Below are positions 1-8,792 of a DNA stretch of 12,334 nucleotides, in pieces. The notes under the pieces were generated by a model. That model worked only from the letters and a program-made list of their open reading frames with translations. It was not told where the DNA came from and did no database searches. Made by a program: the position numbers and the translations under genes. This DNA comes from an uncultured Micrococcales bacterium (GTDB taxonomy: Bacteria > Actinomycetota > Actinomycetes > Actinomycetales > Microbacteriaceae), in the NCBI GenBank assembly GCA_903927775.1, contig CAIYOE010000237.1, positions 1 through 12,334 on the forward strand, read 5' to 3'. How positions within the stretch are numbered: the stretch's first letter is position 1; each line of letters opens with the position of its first letter.

Positions 1-342
1 CCCAGCATCAACCAGCCGCAGGTGTTTCAGGAAAACGGCCTCGGCGTGACAGTGATCGACTCAACCGACCAGAAAGATCTTGCCACCAAAGCGGCACAGT
101 TGCTTTTTGACAAAGGTTGGAACGTATTGTCTGCGGTTAATTTGCCGGCGACTCTGGGGAGCATCGGTGTTGGCGGTGCAGTAGCGAATACCACCGATGC
201 CAGAACCACCATCTATGCCGTATCGCAGACTGCGCAGTCGGCTGCAACCAAGGTGGCAAAGGCGTTGGGCGACTTTCAAGTGGTGGTTTCGAGTCAGTAC
301 GCAGGCCCGATCACAGTGGTGCTGAGCACCGACTATAAGTAA
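1..342 (+). CDS. LytR_C-domain protein, C-terminal part (5' end outside window)
   Basis: The frame is open from base 1 and ends at TAA 340-342, leaving 113 residues of a longer protein. A GTG at 22 exists, but with no visible ribosome binding site and no gap upstream the true start is almost certainly outside the window. The visible part reads as one LytR_C domain: V-T-V-I-D-S-T near the start, then an alpha helix (LATKAAQLLFDKGW), then a second half with ATKVAKALG and a closing ITVVLSTDYK strand. In Actinobacteria such proteins are usually membrane-anchored, with a short cytoplasmic tail and this domain outside; VirR (Rv0431) of Mycobacterium tuberculosis, also encoded some genes upstream of groEL2, is the best-known example. 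The role is thought to be in envelope maintenance; the domain alone does not define a reaction. The family call is from sequence pattern and gene context. Confidence 0.75.
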   Translation, partial: PSINQPQVFQENGLGVTVIDSTDQKDLATKAAQLLFDKGWNVLSAVNLPATLGSIGVGGAVANTTDARTTIYAVSQTAQSAATKVAKALGDFQVVVSSQYAGPITVVLSTDYK

Positions 343-559
343 GAACGAGTGTTTTTACCCTGTTTTGTATAACTTTCCAATAACCATGCGGGATATCGGC
401 TTGTAAACGCTTTACTTAAGCGTCCCAAAGGTGGATAGACTCCAAGTAGTCGTTTTCGAGCGGCATTCTTAGAATGCTCGCGAGTCATAGTTACCTCCGG
501 TGCCTATGCGACCCGGCTGGGAGTCTTCCAGCTGTACAACATAGTTACAGGAGCATTAC
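343..559 (+). promoter_or_regulatory. 217-bp cspA upstream region with structured leader
   Basis: This gap carries no credible ORF. Possible -10 boxes of the actinobacterial TAnnnT type are TAGACT (436-441) and TAGAAT (470-475); neither has a good -35, so the start of transcription is uncertain, giving a leader of roughly 80-120 nt. Near-palindromic GCATTC-tta-GAATGC lies at 464-478. A 7-bp hairpin with one G-U pair (514-520 with 528-534, 7-nt loop) sits just upstream of the ribosome binding site AGGAG (549-553). The 9-mer CATAGTTAC occurs twice, at 486-494 and 540-548, the second copy abutting the ribosome binding site; the first is followed by CTCC (495-498), which could pair with the GGAG of that site. 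Long structured leaders are typical of cspA mRNAs in other bacteria; that this one senses temperature is inference. Confidence 0.5.
407..423. repeat. Inverted repeat, 6-bp arms, upstream of cspA
   Basis: ACGCTT (407-412) and AAGCGT (418-423) are perfect reverse complements around a 5-base centre. No U-run follows on the + strand, so this does not look like a terminator for the LytR_C gene. It lies between that gene and the probable start of the cspA transcript and could be an operator or a weak RNA hairpin. No known operator motif was recognised. Confidence 0.4.
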
Positions 560-760
560 ATGGCACAGGGAACCGTAAAGTGGTTCAACTCTGAAAAGGG
601 TTTTGGATTCATCACTCAGGACGGCGGAGCAGACGTATTCGTACACTTCACCGCTATCGAGAGCGATGGCTACCGCGAGCTTAAGGAAAACCAGCGAGTT
701 GAGTTCGACGTGAAGAGCGGCGACAAGGGCCCACAGGCCGACAAGGTTCGCATTATCTAA
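560..760 (+). CDS. cspA: Cold-shock protein, CspA family (66 aa)
   Basis: This is a complete single cold-shock domain of 66 residues, the standard length for the family. RNP1 is KGFGFI (residues 13-18) and RNP2 is VFVHF (26-30); the first strand GTVKWFN and the ending KGPQADKV are also typical. These proteins bind single-stranded RNA and DNA in the cytoplasm, melting secondary structure in mRNA, and can act as antiterminators. ATG at 560 is chosen because AGGAG (549-553) sits 6 nt upstream. The gene is monocistronic: a long leader precedes it and a strong terminator follows at 777-800. The second cold-shock gene of this window (9154) has the same domain plus a long C-terminal extension, so the two are distinct paralogues. 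Whether this copy is cold-induced or constitutive cannot be read from sequence. Confidence 0.95.
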   Translation: MAQGTVKWFNSEKGFGFITQDGGADVFVHFTAIESDGYRELKENQRVEFDVKSGDKGPQADKVRII

Positions 761-762
761 GC

Positions 763-778
763 TTCAACCAAAGTTGAA
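763..778 (+). repeat. Small hairpin directly after the cspA stop
   Basis: TTCAAC (763-768) and GTTGAA (773-778) form a perfect 6-bp stem with a 4-nt loop, two bases after the stop codon. Its 3' arm shares bases 777-778 with the 5' foot of the terminator that follows, so the two helices compete only at the base. It may protect the 3' end of the transcript. Confidence 0.4.
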
Positions 779-809
779 TCCTCTCCTTCGGGGGAGGATT
801 TTTCTTTTG
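777..809 (+). terminator. Intrinsic terminator of cspA
   Basis: A 10-bp stem (777-786 with 791-800, one G-U pair) is capped by a UUCG tetraloop (787-790) and followed by TTTCTTTTG. This is a strong Rho-independent terminator 16 bases past the cspA stop, separating cspA from groEL. Confidence 0.92.
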
Positions 810-840
810 CCTAAATTTTGTTAGCGGCTTAGCGTTTGCG

Positions 841-867
841 TTTGCACTCGATGGCAGAGAGTGCCAA
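841..867. promoter_or_regulatory. CIRCE operator 1 (HrcA site) upstream of groEL
   Basis: TTTGCACTC-N9-GAGTGCCAA matches the CIRCE consensus TTAGCACTC-N9-GAGTGCTAA at 16 of 18 arm positions, with exactly nine bases between the arms. HrcA binds CIRCE as a dimer and represses chaperonin genes until heat shock. A possible promoter lies within it: TTGCAC at 842-847 and CAAAAT at 865-870, 17 bp apart. An alternative -35/-10 pair is TTGCCT (807-812) and TAGCGT (830-835), also with a 17-bp spacer. hrcA itself is not in the window. Confidence 0.9.
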
Positions 868-873
868 AATGGA

Positions 874-900
874 TTAGCACTCTCATTGTGTGAGTGCCAG
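874..900. promoter_or_regulatory. CIRCE operator 2 (HrcA site) upstream of groEL
   Basis: TTAGCACTC-N9-GAGTGCCAG has a perfect left arm and two mismatches (C for T, G for A) in the right arm, with the canonical nine-base spacer. It starts 33 bp after CIRCE 1, about three helical turns, so two HrcA dimers would sit on nearly the same face of the DNA. It ends 34 bp before the groEL start codon and is probably transcribed or overlaps the transcription start. Confidence 0.92.
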
Positions 901-934
901 AAAATCAACTTATTCCAAACGGGAGAAACCCTAA

Positions 935-2554
<1,620 letters not shown>

Positions 2555-2561
2555 AGTTCCT

Positions 2562-2605
2562 AAAAAGCAAAAGGACCAGTCGAAAGGCTGGTCCTTTTGC
2601 TTTTT
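2562..2605. terminator. Bidirectional terminator between groEL and the WXG100 gene
   Basis: The arms 2562-2579 and 2588-2605 form a perfect 18-bp stem around an 8-nt loop. The 3' arm ends in five T on the + strand, and the 5' arm starts with five A, which gives a U-run on the - strand. It therefore can end both groEL (+) and the convergent WXG100 gene (-), whose stop is only 7 bp away. Confidence 0.93.
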
Positions 2606-2611
2606 CCGGGA

Positions 2612-2902
2612 TTACGCCAGAAACAGTCGCTGGTTTGCCAGTTCAATTTCGGTGTACTGTTTTGCGGCAAGCGCCAAAGCCTGGCCCAGTTCTCCCAGCT
2701 GCTGTTCCACCATTCCGGCCGTGGTTCGCCACCTTGCCGCCAACTCTTGAAAGCTATTTGCAGCTTGCCCCTGCCAGGATCCCTGAAGTGAAACCAACTG
2801 AGAATGAAGAATCCCTACATCGGCTTGAAGTTTTTGAATAGTGCTTTGGATCACGCCGTTTGCCGCCATTACCTCTTGGCTGTCAACCAGAAATCGGGTC
2901 AT
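2612..2902 (-). CDS. WXG100-family (ESAT-6-like) protein
   Basis: The 96-residue length and all-helical composition with a central W-Q-G (W43-G45) are the hallmark of WXG100 proteins: two antiparallel helices joined by a WxG turn. A Y83-x3-E87 near the C-terminus fits the YxxxD/E export signal of type VII (ESX/Esx) secretion. Such proteins are usually secreted as dimers through an FtsK-like EccC ATPase. ATG 2902 is supported by AAAGGAAA on the - strand shortly upstream. It stands alone: no partner Esx gene, EccC or other secretion gene is in the window, and terminators lie on both sides (2562-2605 and 2955-2986), so it has its own promoter in the 52 bp upstream, where I find no clear -10. It may form a homodimer, as in Firmicutes EsxA. 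Substrate or effector role is unknown. Confidence 0.85.
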   Translation of the reverse strand: MTRFLVDSQEVMAANGVIQSTIQKLQADVGILHSQLVSLQGSWQGQAANSFQELAARWRTTAGMVEQQLGELGQALALAAKQYTEIELANQRLFLA

Positions 2903-2954
2903 GTGTTTCCTTTCGTTTTGCTAATCATCGCTGCAGGTATTTCCGCGCAAAAGA

Positions 2955-2986
2955 AAAACCCAAGCCCTGTGGAGAACTTGGGTTTT
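2955..2986 (-). terminator. Terminator of the histidine-kinase transcript
   Basis: A perfect 10-bp stem (2955-2964 with 2977-2986), 12-nt loop, followed on the - strand by a U-rich run (TTTT in the stem, then TCTTTT). It lies about 60 bp past the histidine-kinase stop and just upstream of the WXG100 gene. The A/T-rich arms also give a T-run on the + strand, but no + strand gene ends here. Confidence 0.85.
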
Positions 2987-3045
2987 ATTCAATCTGTTAG
3001 GCACCAGACAGTTCCGGAGCGCCTGAACCTGGCCGCCTCGAGCGA

Positions 3046-4497
3046 CTAGAAAACCACCCTGAACGTGGCCCCGCCGCCCGGAGTTTCAAGCGCAGTAATG
3101 GTGGCACCGTGTTGGGCAACGATGGTCGACACGATAGCCAGTCCCAGACCAGAACCACCGGTTTCGCGGTTTCTGGAGTTGTCTGCGCGATAGAACCGCT
3201 CAAAAACCTTGGCTCTAAGCTGCTCGGGAATACCTTCGCCATGGTCGCGGACCTCGAGCGTGGTCGATTTACCGTTGCGCTCGATAGCGATCTCAACAGA
3301 ATCACCAGCTTTGGAAAAGCGACATGCGTTGGCTAACAGGTTGGTTAAAACCTGTCGCAGTTGTCCGGCGTCTCCATCGATGAAAACCTCCGAGTCTTGG
3401 TTTAGTGGGTTTCCCGCGAGGTCGGTGAGTTTAATTTCTCGGTTGTTATCGGCGACTGAGGCATCTTTGGCGGCGCGCTGAGCCAATGAAACGAGTTCCA
3501 CTGGTTCTTTGACTGGCTGCTTGCTGTCATCCAGTCTTGCCAGCGCCAAAAGGGACTCTACTAGGTCTCCCATCCGAATGGCCTCCGACTCGATTCTCTC
3601 CATGGCGTCTGCCACGTCGGCTTTTTCGGGCAAAGCACCGATGCGATACAACTCTGCGTAACCGCGAACTGTGACCAGCGGAGTGCGCAGTTCATGTGAG
3701 GCATCCGCCACGAATCTACGCATTTGATCCAGAGTTTGGTTGCGGGATTTCATAGCGTTTTCGATGGAGTTCAACATGGTGTTGAGGGACCGATTTATTC
3801 GCGAGATTTCGGTTTTGCCAGGTCGCTCCACTAGTCGCTGACCAATGTCGCCATCGGCAACTGCGGCTGCGGTTCGCTCAACCTCGGCAAGTGGTCTTAG
3901 AGCCTGGGTGATGATAAGCCAGGTGGCAAGCCCGCTAAGCAAAAGCAAGAGCAGACCAAAACTGGTGCCGATACCGCGGTACTGATCCAGCAGTGCATCG
4001 TTGCTGGTGGTGGGCAAAGCCACAACCAGGCTTCCAGGCATGGATTTGAGCGGTACGGCGATTATTCGCCAGGTTTTCCATCCGTATTTTGAGCGAATGC
4101 TGGATTCGAAGGGCAGACCGTGATTCGCCAGAACGTAACTCGAGCTGAAACCTGAAAGGTTCGGAACGTCTTGGTTGGCTCTAGTCGAAGAAACTAAGCC
4201 AATCAACAGGCTGCCGGAGGTATCCAGGTAGGCGATGTAGTAGTCGCTCGGTAGGCGCGGTAGTTCAAGCTGCCTAGTGGCTAGGCGCTCCTCTAGATTG
4301 GCTGGGTCTTCGTGATCTAGGGTCGCGGCGGTAGTCACCAGCAGGGTGTCGATGTTCTGTTGCAGGTATGTGCGCAACAACGAGATCGTGCCAAGGCTCG
4401 AAACCACTAGAAGCAAGCCGATCACGGCCATACTCAGGGTGGTTAGTTTTGCTCGGAGCGAGATTCGTTCCCAAGCCAATGTGACACGACCTGGCAC
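3046..4497 (-). CDS. Membrane sensor histidine kinase of a two-component system
   Basis: This 483-residue kinase has one transmembrane segment at about 21-41, an extracytoplasmic region at about 42-175, a second at about 176-198, then a HAMP linker (199-255). The dimerization domain carries the H-box ASHELRTP with the phospho-accepting H268. The ATPase domain has the N box (LTNLLANACRFS, 384-395), the G1 box D418-x-G-x-G and the G2 box GGSGLGLAIV (447-456). It autophosphorylates and passes the phosphate to the regulator encoded just upstream. The start is GTG, 2 nt after the regulator's stop, which implies translational coupling; a GTG four codons later is an alternative. The H-box region resembles mycobacterial TrcS/TcrY. 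The outer domain has no recognisable ligand-binding fold, so the signal is unknown. A terminator follows at 2955-2986. Confidence 0.95.
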   Translation of the reverse strand: MPGRVTLAWERISLRAKLTTLSMAVIGLLLVVSSLGTISLLRTYLQQNIDTLLVTTAATLDHEDPANLEERLATRQLELPRLPSDYYIAYLDTSGSLLIGLVSSTRANQDVPNLSGFSSSYVLANHGLPFESSIRSKYGWKTWRIIAVPLKSMPGSLVVALPTTSNDALLDQYRGIGTSFGLLLLLLSGLATWLIITQALRPLAEVERTAAAVADGDIGQRLVERPGKTEISRINRSLNTMLNSIENAMKSRNQTLDQMRRFVADASHELRTPLVTVRGYAELYRIGALPEKADVADAMERIESEAIRMGDLVESLLALARLDDSKQPVKEPVELVSLAQRAAKDASVADNNREIKLTDLAGNPLNQDSEVFIDGDAGQLRQVLTNLLANACRFSKAGDSVEIAIERNGKSTTLEVRDHGEGIPEQLRAKVFERFYRADNSRNRETGGSGLGLAIVSTIVAQHGATITALETPGGGATFRVVF

Positions 4498-4499
4498 GA

Positions 4500-5219
4500 C
4501 TAGGCCTTTTTGGTAGACCGGTACATGTAGCCAACACCGCGCTTGGTAATAATCACGGGTTCGGTGGTAAGGAGGTCTAGTTTGCGGCGCAGGTAGGAGA
4601 CATAGGACTCCACGATTGCGGTGTTACCACCGAAGTCGTAATCCCAGACGTGGTTCAAAATCTGTTCCTTCTTGAGGACCTGGTTGGGGTTGCTCATTAA
4701 GAAGTGCAGCAGATTGTATTCGGTGGGGCTTAGGTCTACCAAGGTTCCGTTGGCGTAAACCTCGTGGGCATCGTTGTTGATGCGAACCTCGCCCACTTCA
4801 AGAATGGCGTCGTTGCTTTCGGCAGCCTTGGTGCGGCGCAGAATTGCCTGAATACGTGCCACGATCTCGGCCAAGCTGAAGGGCTTGGTCACGTAGTCGT
4901 CTCCGCCAACCGTTAGGCCGGTGATCTTGTCTTCGGTTTCATCGCGAGCGGTAAGGAACAAAACTGGGGCGGTGATACCCATGGATCGGATTTTCTTTGT
5001 CACGCTAAAGCCACTCATATCTGGCAGCATCACGTCTAGCAAAATTATGTCTGGCTCGCCTTTTTCGGCGGCGTCTACGGCGTCGTGGCCGTTACCAACA
5101 GCGTGAGTGCGGAAGCCTTCGAAACGCAGATGGCGGGTGAGTAGGTCTCTAATGCTTGGCTCATCATCGACGATGAGGACCTTGACGCCATCTTCTGACG
5201 AATTCTGCAAACTGTTCAT
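4500..5219 (-). CDS. OmpR/PhoB-family response regulator
   Basis: At 239 residues this is a standard two-domain regulator. The receiver domain (about 13-127) has the acidic pair D18/D19, the phospho-accepting D62 in LLDVMLP, T90 in FLTARD and K112 in the TKPF motif. The winged-helix DNA-binding domain (about 138-234) has LSPTEYNLL, the HVWDYDFGGNT region, the recognition stretch VESYVSYLRRKLD, and the wing ITKRGVGYMY. Phosphorylated by the kinase encoded 2 nt downstream, it should bind DNA and control transcription. The receiver resembles mycobacterial TrcR/TcrX. ATG 5219 leaves a short tail before the receiver, which is normal; the ribosome binding site (GGGATGG) is weak. The 66 bp upstream hold a possible promoter (TCAACA, 18 bp, TATTCT on the - strand), but readthrough from the XPB gene is equally possible. 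Confidence 0.96.
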   Translation of the reverse strand: MNSLQNSSEDGVKVLIVDDEPSIRDLLTRHLRFEGFRTHAVGNGHDAVDAAEKGEPDIILLDVMLPDMSGFSVTKKIRSMGITAPVLFLTARDETEDKITGLTVGGDDYVTKPFSLAEIVARIQAILRRTKAAESNDAILEVGEVRINNDAHEVYANGTLVDLSPTEYNLLHFLMSNPNQVLKKEQILNHVWDYDFGGNTAIVESYVSYLRRKLDLLTTEPVIITKRGVGYMYRSTKKA

Positions 5220-5285
5220 GCCACAACCATCCCAGAGTTTTCTGAGAATACCCTGATAGAAAGTTGGGTGTTGATTGAGAGTTTG

Positions 5286-6920
5286 CTAGAGGTCCTCGAC
5301 ATCGAGGATTTGGTAGGCGTAGCCCTGCTCGGCCAGGAAGCGCTGACGATTCTGGGCAAAGTCTTGATCCACGGTGTCTCTGGAAATCAGCGTGTAGAAG
5401 TTGGCCGACCGACCATCCGCTTTGGGGCGGAGCAAGCGGCCAAGACGCTGGGCTTCTTCTTGTCGACTACCAAACGAACCAGAAATCTGAATCGCAACCG
5501 AAGCCTCAGGGAGGTCAACGCTGAAGTTAGCCACCTTGGAAACCACCAGTGTGGTCTCGCTGCCGTTTCTGAAAGCCTCAAACAGCCGTTCGCGTTCGTC
5601 GACAGGGGTGTCGCCAGTGATCTGCGGAACTCCCAGGGCGCCCGAAACCGCTGCGATTTGATCCAGGTATTGGCCAATAATCAGCGTTGGTTCACCAGCG
5701 TGCTTGGCCATCAACTTGCTAATCACGCCAATTTTCACCGATGAGGTGGCTGCCAAACGGTAACGCTCGTCCAGGCTGGCAATCGCGTATTCCAGACGTT
5801 CGGTTTCGGGCAGGTCAACTCGAACCTCAAAACAGGCGGCTGGCGCGATATATCCCTGCTGCTCAATCTCTTTCCAAGGCGCGTCGAAACGCTTTGGGCC
5901 AATAAGGCTAAATACATCGCCTTCCTTGCCATCTTCGCGAACCAGAGTCGCGGTAAGACCGAGTCGGCGCCTGGCCTGAAGGTCTGCGGTCATCTTAAAA
6001 ATTGGTGCCGGCAGAAGGTGAACCTCGTCGTAGACGATCAGCCCCCAGTCCTTGGCATTCAACAATGCTAGGTGAGCGTATTCGTTCTTGCGCTTCGTGG
6101 TCAGGATTTGGTAGGTGGCAATCGTCACTGGTTTGACCTCTTTGGTGCTGCCCGAGTATTCGCCAATCTCGTCCTCGGTTAGCGAGGTACGGCGAATTAG
6201 CTCGGCCTTCCACTGCCGTGCGCTAACCGTGTTGGTCACCAAAATTAGAGTGCTGGTTTTAGCTACTGACATAGCGCCGGCGCCCACAATCGTCTTACCA
6301 GCTCCACACGGTAGAACCACAACGCCGCTTCCGCCGTCCCAGAACTTGTCCACGGCCGCACGCTGATAATCACGGATGCCCCAACCGGTCTGATCCAGAT
6401 TGATTTCGTGAGGAGTGCCAGGTGTGTATCCAGCAAAGTCTTCGGCGGGCCAGCCCAGTTTCAAGAGTTCTTGTTTTACCTGACCGCGGGCCCAAGGGCG
6501 GATCCGGAAGGCGTTTGGCGAGACCTGAGCCTCTAAAAGCTCGGCGATCTTGCGCTGACGCGAAGCCTCTAATAACACCGGAACCGTATCACTCCTGAGT
6601 TCCAGATCTCCATCAGCCGAGCGAGCGATGGTGAGTCGACCGTAGCGTGCCATTGTCTCGGTGATGTCGGTCCTTACAGCAGCCGGTACCGGAAATTTGG
6701 CAAAACGATCTAAGACGCCTAAAACAAAATCACTGTCGTGGCCGGCTGCACGAGCATTCCAAAGCCCCAGCCGCGTGATGCGATAGGTGTGGATATGCTC
6801 AGGTGCGCGTTCAAGCTCGGCAAAGATACTCAGCTCATGACGAGCGTCTCCGGCATCGGGGTGGTCCACCTCGAGTAGGGCGGTTTTGTCGCTCTGAACA
6901 ATCAGCGGTCCCATAGGCAT
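5286..6920 (-). CDS. DNA repair helicase XPB (ERCC3-like, superfamily 2)
   Basis: This 544-residue protein is a bacterial homologue of eukaryotic XPB, known in mycobacteria as Rv0861c. After an N-terminal region (to about 175) that in the family contacts damaged DNA, the helicase core has a Q-motif-like GIRDYQRAAV (181-190), Walker A PCGAGKT (204-210), DEVH (298-301), TATLVRED (323-330, containing the XPB-type RED motif) and motif VI QRLGRLLRP (491-499). XPB unwinds DNA 3'-5' with ATP and is linked to nucleotide excision repair, though its role in bacteria is less settled. The start is ATG 6920; a second ATG two codons later is an alternative, and the ribosome binding site is weak. It lies 16 nt behind the Helicase_C_3 gene, almost certainly one operon, and upstream of the two-component genes. 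Confidence 0.95.
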   Translation of the reverse strand: MPMGPLIVQSDKTALLEVDHPDAGDARHELSIFAELERAPEHIHTYRITRLGLWNARAAGHDSDFVLGVLDRFAKFPVPAAVRTDITETMARYGRLTIARSADGDLELRSDTVPVLLEASRQRKIAELLEAQVSPNAFRIRPWARGQVKQELLKLGWPAEDFAGYTPGTPHEINLDQTGWGIRDYQRAAVDKFWDGGSGVVVLPCGAGKTIVGAGAMSVAKTSTLILVTNTVSARQWKAELIRRTSLTEDEIGEYSGSTKEVKPVTIATYQILTTKRKNEYAHLALLNAKDWGLIVYDEVHLLPAPIFKMTADLQARRRLGLTATLVREDGKEGDVFSLIGPKRFDAPWKEIEQQGYIAPAACFEVRVDLPETERLEYAIASLDERYRLAATSSVKIGVISKLMAKHAGEPTLIIGQYLDQIAAVSGALGVPQITGDTPVDERERLFEAFRNGSETTLVVSKVANFSVDLPEASVAIQISGSFGSRQEEAQRLGRLLRPKADGRSANFYTLISRDTVDQDFAQNRQRFLAEQGYAYQILDVEDL

Positions 6921-6936
6921 AAGTTATAGCCTATTG

Positions 6937-8757
6937 CTAGAAAGTCACTCGAACGATGCGTTCCAAAGGAAGCGTTCGCTCTATGTCTGCCTTTTTATCA
7001 AGCCCTCGGAGTCGCCCGTTGGCGAGCGAGGTCGGAAGGACTCGGAACTCTACCTCGGCTCCATCGCGGTCGGTTAGAACCACGTTGAGTTCGGATTTGC
7101 TTTTGAGCGCAAGTTGAATTTGCCGCAGCAGATCTTGGTCGTCTGGTTCGGCTCCAACGCGATCATCGGCTTTGCGAAGTTGCTCGACCAAATCGATGAC
7201 AGGGTCGGCTACTTGGGTTTTAACCCCGGCTGCCCAAGAGCGTTTAGCCTGCGGCGAGACCACCCGGCCATCGGCTCCGATTCGAACTGGCACATACCCC
7301 AAATCTCGCAACCCAAAATAAACCACTTCGGATTCAAATCTGGTGGCCAAACTGCTCGCGGTTATGGCGAATAGTCCGAAAGGGCGAAGTCGAACGTCAT
7401 TGAGAATTTCGGTGAGCAGCAATCCATCGTTGCTTTGAAGCAGCGTGCGCTCGGTACCCTGACCCTCTAGTAGACGCAGTCGGCCAAAGCGTGCCTCTGC
7501 CTCGCGCATCAGGTACTCCACTGGCTGTGGCAAAGCTTTGCCGCTGAGTTCCGAAAGCAGGTCGCGAATCTGTTGGATGCTAAGACCACATTCCAAACCG
7601 TGGCTTAGGCTCAGCGCAGACAAACGGTAGGTGCAGGCGACAGAAACCTGTTCCACTTGAGCAAATTTCCTGAGCTTGGATTCCACATCGGTTTCCAACG
7701 GGCCAGGTGCGATCAAGCTCAGATCGGCCTGGACGATCAGAGTATTTTGCGCTTTTGGCAGGTGCGGGGTCAAGGCTGTTACCGCTGATTCGAAATCGCC
7801 TGTGAGGCAGTTGAGTAAGAGTTTGGTGGGTTTCGCCGAAACGCTGAATCCAATTCCAGCGGCTTGTTCAGCCAGTTGATTCAGTTCTTGGCCGAGCGAC
7901 TCGTCTGCCAACGGAAAGACGCGCGACAATGCATCAACCAGCGAAATGTTTGGTTCGGCCGCAAGCAACGAACTCAGCTCTTGGGCACCCACATTACCCA
8001 GCGACAGAACCCACTGTGTAGCAATAATCTGCCACCGTTGCATTACGGGAGCATCTAGGTAACTTTGCGCGGCGGCAGAGAGCCACCATCGGTCACCTTC
8101 TAACTGCACTAACTTGAGCAACTTTGCCAGCACGAAATAACCGCGAACAGCGACGTTTGATTTGCGAAGGTGGCCAGCCAGTCGCTTTACGTCGCCCACT
8201 CCAAAACCGGTTTTTCCCACGTGGCGAATCAGATGCTCTTCGACATCCAGCACCAGCTCGGTCAGCGCCTGTTGGGTTTCAAAAGCAGCGATGGCCGCCA
8301 AGCCAAGTGCCGCTTCTTCGCTCAGTGGTGAACTGTGATCCGATTCCAAACCCTGTTCTTGTCGTGCCTGGTTCGATGAGTTTTTGGAGATTCCAGCCAT
8401 CCAGGTATTGATTAGAGGGGCTGCTTGAACGGCCACTGACTCCAAAACCACAAGTTCGTCTTTCGACTCGCCGCGGACCACAAGACCTAGTTCCAATAGG
8501 GCGGAACTGTTGGAATCAAAATCCCGCGCACCAGAGGGTGGGAAGTTGCGACCTTCCAAAAGGCCCAATAACGCCGATGCTTCTGAGGCGGCCAGCTTAA
8601 CCAGGCAGGAATAAACGCTCTTAGGAGACAGAAGTGCTTGGGCTAAATCGAAGAAATCCTTGGGCTGCCCTAGGACCTGCCGGCGCCTGATTAGCGCGGT
8701 CAGTTGGGAGTCATCGCGTGAACGCAACTCGTTTGCAAGAAGCAGTAAGTCGCTCAT
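6937..8757 (-). CDS. Helicase_C_3 domain protein, partner of XPB (606 aa)
   Basis: Residues about 338-432 carry the signature of the Helicase_C_3 family (PF13625): NTLIVQADLSLIAPGPLE, a YRLS segment, then KALPQPVEYLMREAEARFGRLRLL. No Walker A or DEAD-type box is visible, so it is not itself a helicase by motif. The N-terminal third is helical and looks wHTH-like in places, with a low-complexity linker near 120-147. Its homologue in M. tuberculosis (Rv0862c) is also immediately next to XPB and, as I recall, longer (about 750 aa), so this one seems compact. The gene starts at ATG 8757, 35 nt after a small membrane-protein gene, with no strong ribosome binding site, and ends 16 nt before XPB. 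A shared function with XPB (loading, regulation or substrate binding) is inferred from adjacency only. Confidence 0.88.
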   Translation of the reverse strand: MSDLLLLANELRSRDDSQLTALIRRRQVLGQPKDFFDLAQALLSPKSVYSCLVKLAASEASALLGLLEGRNFPPSGARDFDSNSSALLELGLVVRGESKDELVVLESVAVQAAPLINTWMAGISKNSSNQARQEQGLESDHSSPLSEEAALGLAAIAAFETQQALTELVLDVEEHLIRHVGKTGFGVGDVKRLAGHLRKSNVAVRGYFVLAKLLKLVQLEGDRWWLSAAAQSYLDAPVMQRWQIIATQWVLSLGNVGAQELSSLLAAEPNISLVDALSRVFPLADESLGQELNQLAEQAAGIGFSVSAKPTKLLLNCLTGDFESAVTALTPHLPKAQNTLIVQADLSLIAPGPLETDVESKLRKFAQVEQVSVACTYRLSALSLSHGLECGLSIQQIRDLLSELSGKALPQPVEYLMREAEARFGRLRLLEGQGTERTLLQSNDGLLLTEILNDVRLRPFGLFAITASSLATRFESEVVYFGLRDLGYVPVRIGADGRVVSPQAKRSWAAGVKTQVADPVIDLVEQLRKADDRVGAEPDDQDLLRQIQLALKSKSELNVVLTDRDGAEVEFRVLPTSLANGRLRGLDKKADIERTLPLERIVRVTF

Positions 8758-8792
8758 GGTTTGTTTTGGGTTTTCCGTGTTTGGTAAATCCG

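Noticed and set aside
407..423. Terminator for the LytR_C gene
   Set aside because: The 6-bp hairpin is not followed by a U-run, so termination here is not supported.
5268..5744. 158-codon + strand ORF over the end of the XPB gene
   Set aside because: It is a shadow of XPB codons, with no ribosome binding site and no recognisable domain.
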